A stretch of 64,000 nt of DNA from contig JAFZUV010000018.1 in NCBI GenBank assembly GCA_017618135.1, positions 1-64,000 on the forward strand, read 5' to 3'. Below, piece after piece: positions 62,452 to 64,000 of the stretch; position 1 is the stretch's first letter; each line of letters starts with the position of its first letter. The stretch is from Clostridia bacterium. Lineage in GTDB: Bacteria; Bacillota; Clostridia; Oscillospirales; Acutalibacteraceae. The position numbers and the translations under genes are program-made. The notes below the pieces were generated by a model. The model was not told the origin of the DNA. It did no database searches and saw nothing but the letters and a program-made list of their open reading frames with translations.

Positions 62452-64000
62452 ATGGCTAAGAACGAGTTATCGCCGATGATGCGCCAATATATGCAGATTA
62501 AAGAGGAAAACGCCGATGCTATCCTGTTTTTCAGGCTTGGCGATTTTTATGAGATGTTTTTTGACGATGCTGTTACAGCATCAAAGGAACTGGATTTAAC
62601 GCTTACGGGCAAGGATTGCGGACTCAGCGAACGCGCGCCTATGTGCGGCGTACCGTACCACAGCTGCGAGGGATATATTGCAAGACTTGTTGAGCGTGGG
62701 TATAAAGTGGCGGTATGTGAGCAGACCGAGGACCCTTCGAAAGCCAAAGGTATTGTAAAACGGGATGTTGTAAGAATAATAACTCCGGGCACGGTTATCG
62801 ACGGCGATATGCTTGACGAAGGCAGTAACAATTATCTTGCTTGCGTTTTTAGAAAAGATTCCGCAACAGGCGTCTGCTTTGCCGACGCTTCTACCGGTGA
62901 TTGCAGACTTACGGAGATTTCGGGAAGTGATGCAACCGCTCGTGTTATAAGCGAAATTATGCGTTTTTCACCCAAAGAAATAATTTTAGACTCAAAAACA
63001 CATTCTTATCTGTCAGGCTTTTTACAGGAAAAATTCGAAGGTACCGTAACGGTCAGGGGCGATAGTTGTTTTTCGGATTTAAAAACACAAGAGACAGTTT
63101 GTGATAATTTTGGCGTTGTAAGTCCTCAGAATTTAGGCATTGAGGTCGGAGGAAGTATGCAATGCGCGCTCGGTGCCGCGATAGATTATATAAAAGAAAA
63201 CGGCAAGGGCGGAAGTGTCACTATAAAGGATATAGGTATTTATTCCGATAAGGAGTATATGCGCCTTGATATAACGGCAACAAGAAATCTTGAGCTTGTG
63301 TCTACTATGCGTTCATCCTCAAGGCGCGGTTCGCTTTTAGGCGTTCTTGATAAAACTAAAACCGCAATGGGCAAGCGTATGCTGAAAGGGGTTATACTCC
63401 AGCCGCTTATTTCAATAACCGAGATTACAAAAAGGCAAAACGCAATAGAGGAGCTTTTGTCTTTGGATATTATACGCGGGGAATTAAGAGAGTATATGTC
63501 CGATGTTCGGGATGTTGACCGTACAATGACCAGAGTGGTATATGCCACCGCCGGAGCAAAGGATTTAATAAGTATTGCGAATACGGCCCGAGTGTTTCCG
63601 CTTATTAAGTCGGCTCTTGCTTCCGTAAGCAGTAAACTGCTCGTTTCAATAAGAGATGACATAGACACGCTCGATGAAATTGTTTCTCTTGTCGACCGTG
63701 CAATAGATCCGGAAGCCCCGAATGTTCTGCGTGAGGGTAAACTGATTAAAGACGGTTATTGTGATGAGATAGATGAGCTTCGCAAGGATATGAAGGGCGG
63801 AAGCTCAAGAATAATTGAAATAGAAAATCGTGAACGCGAACGGACAGGCATTAAAACTCTTAGGGTACGCTATAACAAGGTGTTCGGATACTATATTGAG
63901 GTAACCAATTCATTTTTAGACCGTGTGCCGGAAGATTATATAAGACGGCAGACTTTAGTGGGTGCCGAGAGGTTTGTTACTGAAGAACTAAAGAATCTTG
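62452..64000 (+). CDS. mutS: DNA mismatch repair protein MutS (partial, cut by window end)
   Basis: MutS recognises mismatches and starts repair. 516 codons are present without a stop, covering the mismatch-binding domain, connector, core and part of the clamp; the ATPase domain lies beyond 64000. The N-terminal LSPMMRQYMQIKEENADAIL and FFRLGDFYEMF contain the mismatch-stacking Phe32 and Glu34 (FYE). APMCGVPYHS and RVRYNKVFGYYIEVTNS also fit. GGGGGAAACGGA precedes the ATG. The usual partner mutL may follow outside the window. Confidence 0.96.
   Translation, partial: MAKNELSPMMRQYMQIKEENADAILFFRLGDFYEMFFDDAVTASKELDLTLTGKDCGLSERAPMCGVPYHSCEGYIARLVERGYKVAVCEQTEDPSKAKGIVKRDVVRIITPGTVIDGDMLDEGSNNYLACVFRKDSATGVCFADASTGDCRLTEISGSDATARVISEIMRFSPKEIILDSKTHSYLSGFLQEKFEGTVTVRGDSCFSDLKTQETVCDNFGVVSPQNLGIEVGGSMQCALGAAIDYIKENGKGGSVTIKDIGIYSDKEYMRLDITATRNLELVSTMRSSSRRGSLLGVLDKTKTAMGKRMLKGVILQPLISITEITKRQNAIEELLSLDIIRGELREYMSDVRDVDRTMTRVVYATAGAKDLISIANTARVFPLIKSALASVSSKLLVSIRDDIDTLDEIVSLVDRAIDPEAPNVLREGKLIKDGYCDEIDELRKDMKGGSSRIIEIENRERERTGIKTLRVRYNKVFGYYIEVTNSFLDRVPEDYIRRQTLVGAERFVTEELKNL

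Overview
This window looks like chromosomal DNA from an endospore-forming, anaerobic member of the Clostridia, probably of the Ruminococcaceae/Oscillospiraceae type. The evidence is the sporulation genes spoIIGA, sigE and spoIIID, a flavodiiron protein carrying a rubredoxin domain, a secreted dockerin protein, the gene block rpmH-rnpA-yidD-yidC-jag, strong AGGAGG-type ribosome binding sites, and riboswitches of the SAM-I and FMN classes. It is ordinary chromosome with one accessory block. I saw no integrase, transposase, CRISPR array or plasmid function.

Layout. 171-5855: complete oligopeptide ABC transporter operon oppBCDF-A with promoter and terminator. 5997-7784: multidomain flavodiiron protein. 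7835-10436 (minus): rpsO-pnp. 10691-11893: HtrA protease. 11949-13603 (minus): a two-gene SufC/SufB-like pair. 13730-18770: an EamA permease, then on the minus strand a DUF3048 lipoprotein-galT-AEC permease operon and a nitroreductase. 18849-19693 (minus): rplM-rpsI. 19918-26374: ymdB, a peptide-binding lipoprotein, asp23/yloU, fakA/yloV and recG in one operon. 26474-26549: tRNA-Ala(GGC), minus strand. 26732-29514: rpmH-rnpA-yidD-yidC-jag. 29546-29760: a structured intergenic stretch with no assigned function. 29792-33483: a leucine-rich-repeat dockerin protein and an orphan phage-tail-fibre-like protein with a collagen-like section.

33637-49113 is a Wzx/Wzy-type surface polysaccharide locus of 14 genes: CapG-like epimerase, a nucleotidyltransferase-fold protein, CapF, an initiating sugar-phosphate transferase, several glycosyltransferases, LicD, an O-acyltransferase, an atypical SDR protein, an EpsG-like polymerase, a CDP-glycerol-type phosphotransferase and a flippase. 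A convergent gene at 49223-50116 fuses a winged helix to a LicC-like cytidylyltransferase; with LicD it suggests phosphocholine-type decoration. CapE, the first enzyme of the UDP-L-FucNAc route, is not in the window.

50436-50687 is spoIIID. 50728-56354 (minus) is a methionine/SAM operon, metK-nfnA-nfnB-metY-metA, headed by a SAM-I riboswitch, so SAM level probably controls O-acetylhomoserine formation, sulfhydrylation, SAM synthesis and an electron-bifurcating transhydrogenase together. 56634-57308 is ribU behind an FMN riboswitch, followed (minus) by a DUF1294 gene, sigE, spoIIGA and a Na+/Ca2+ antiporter. 60587-64000 is miaB, a YlbF-family gene with a cysteine-rich tail, and mutS, which runs off the end of the window.

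All identifications come from reading motifs and gene order. No database search or structure prediction was run. Promoters are sequence matches only; most listed ones have an exact 17-bp spacer.
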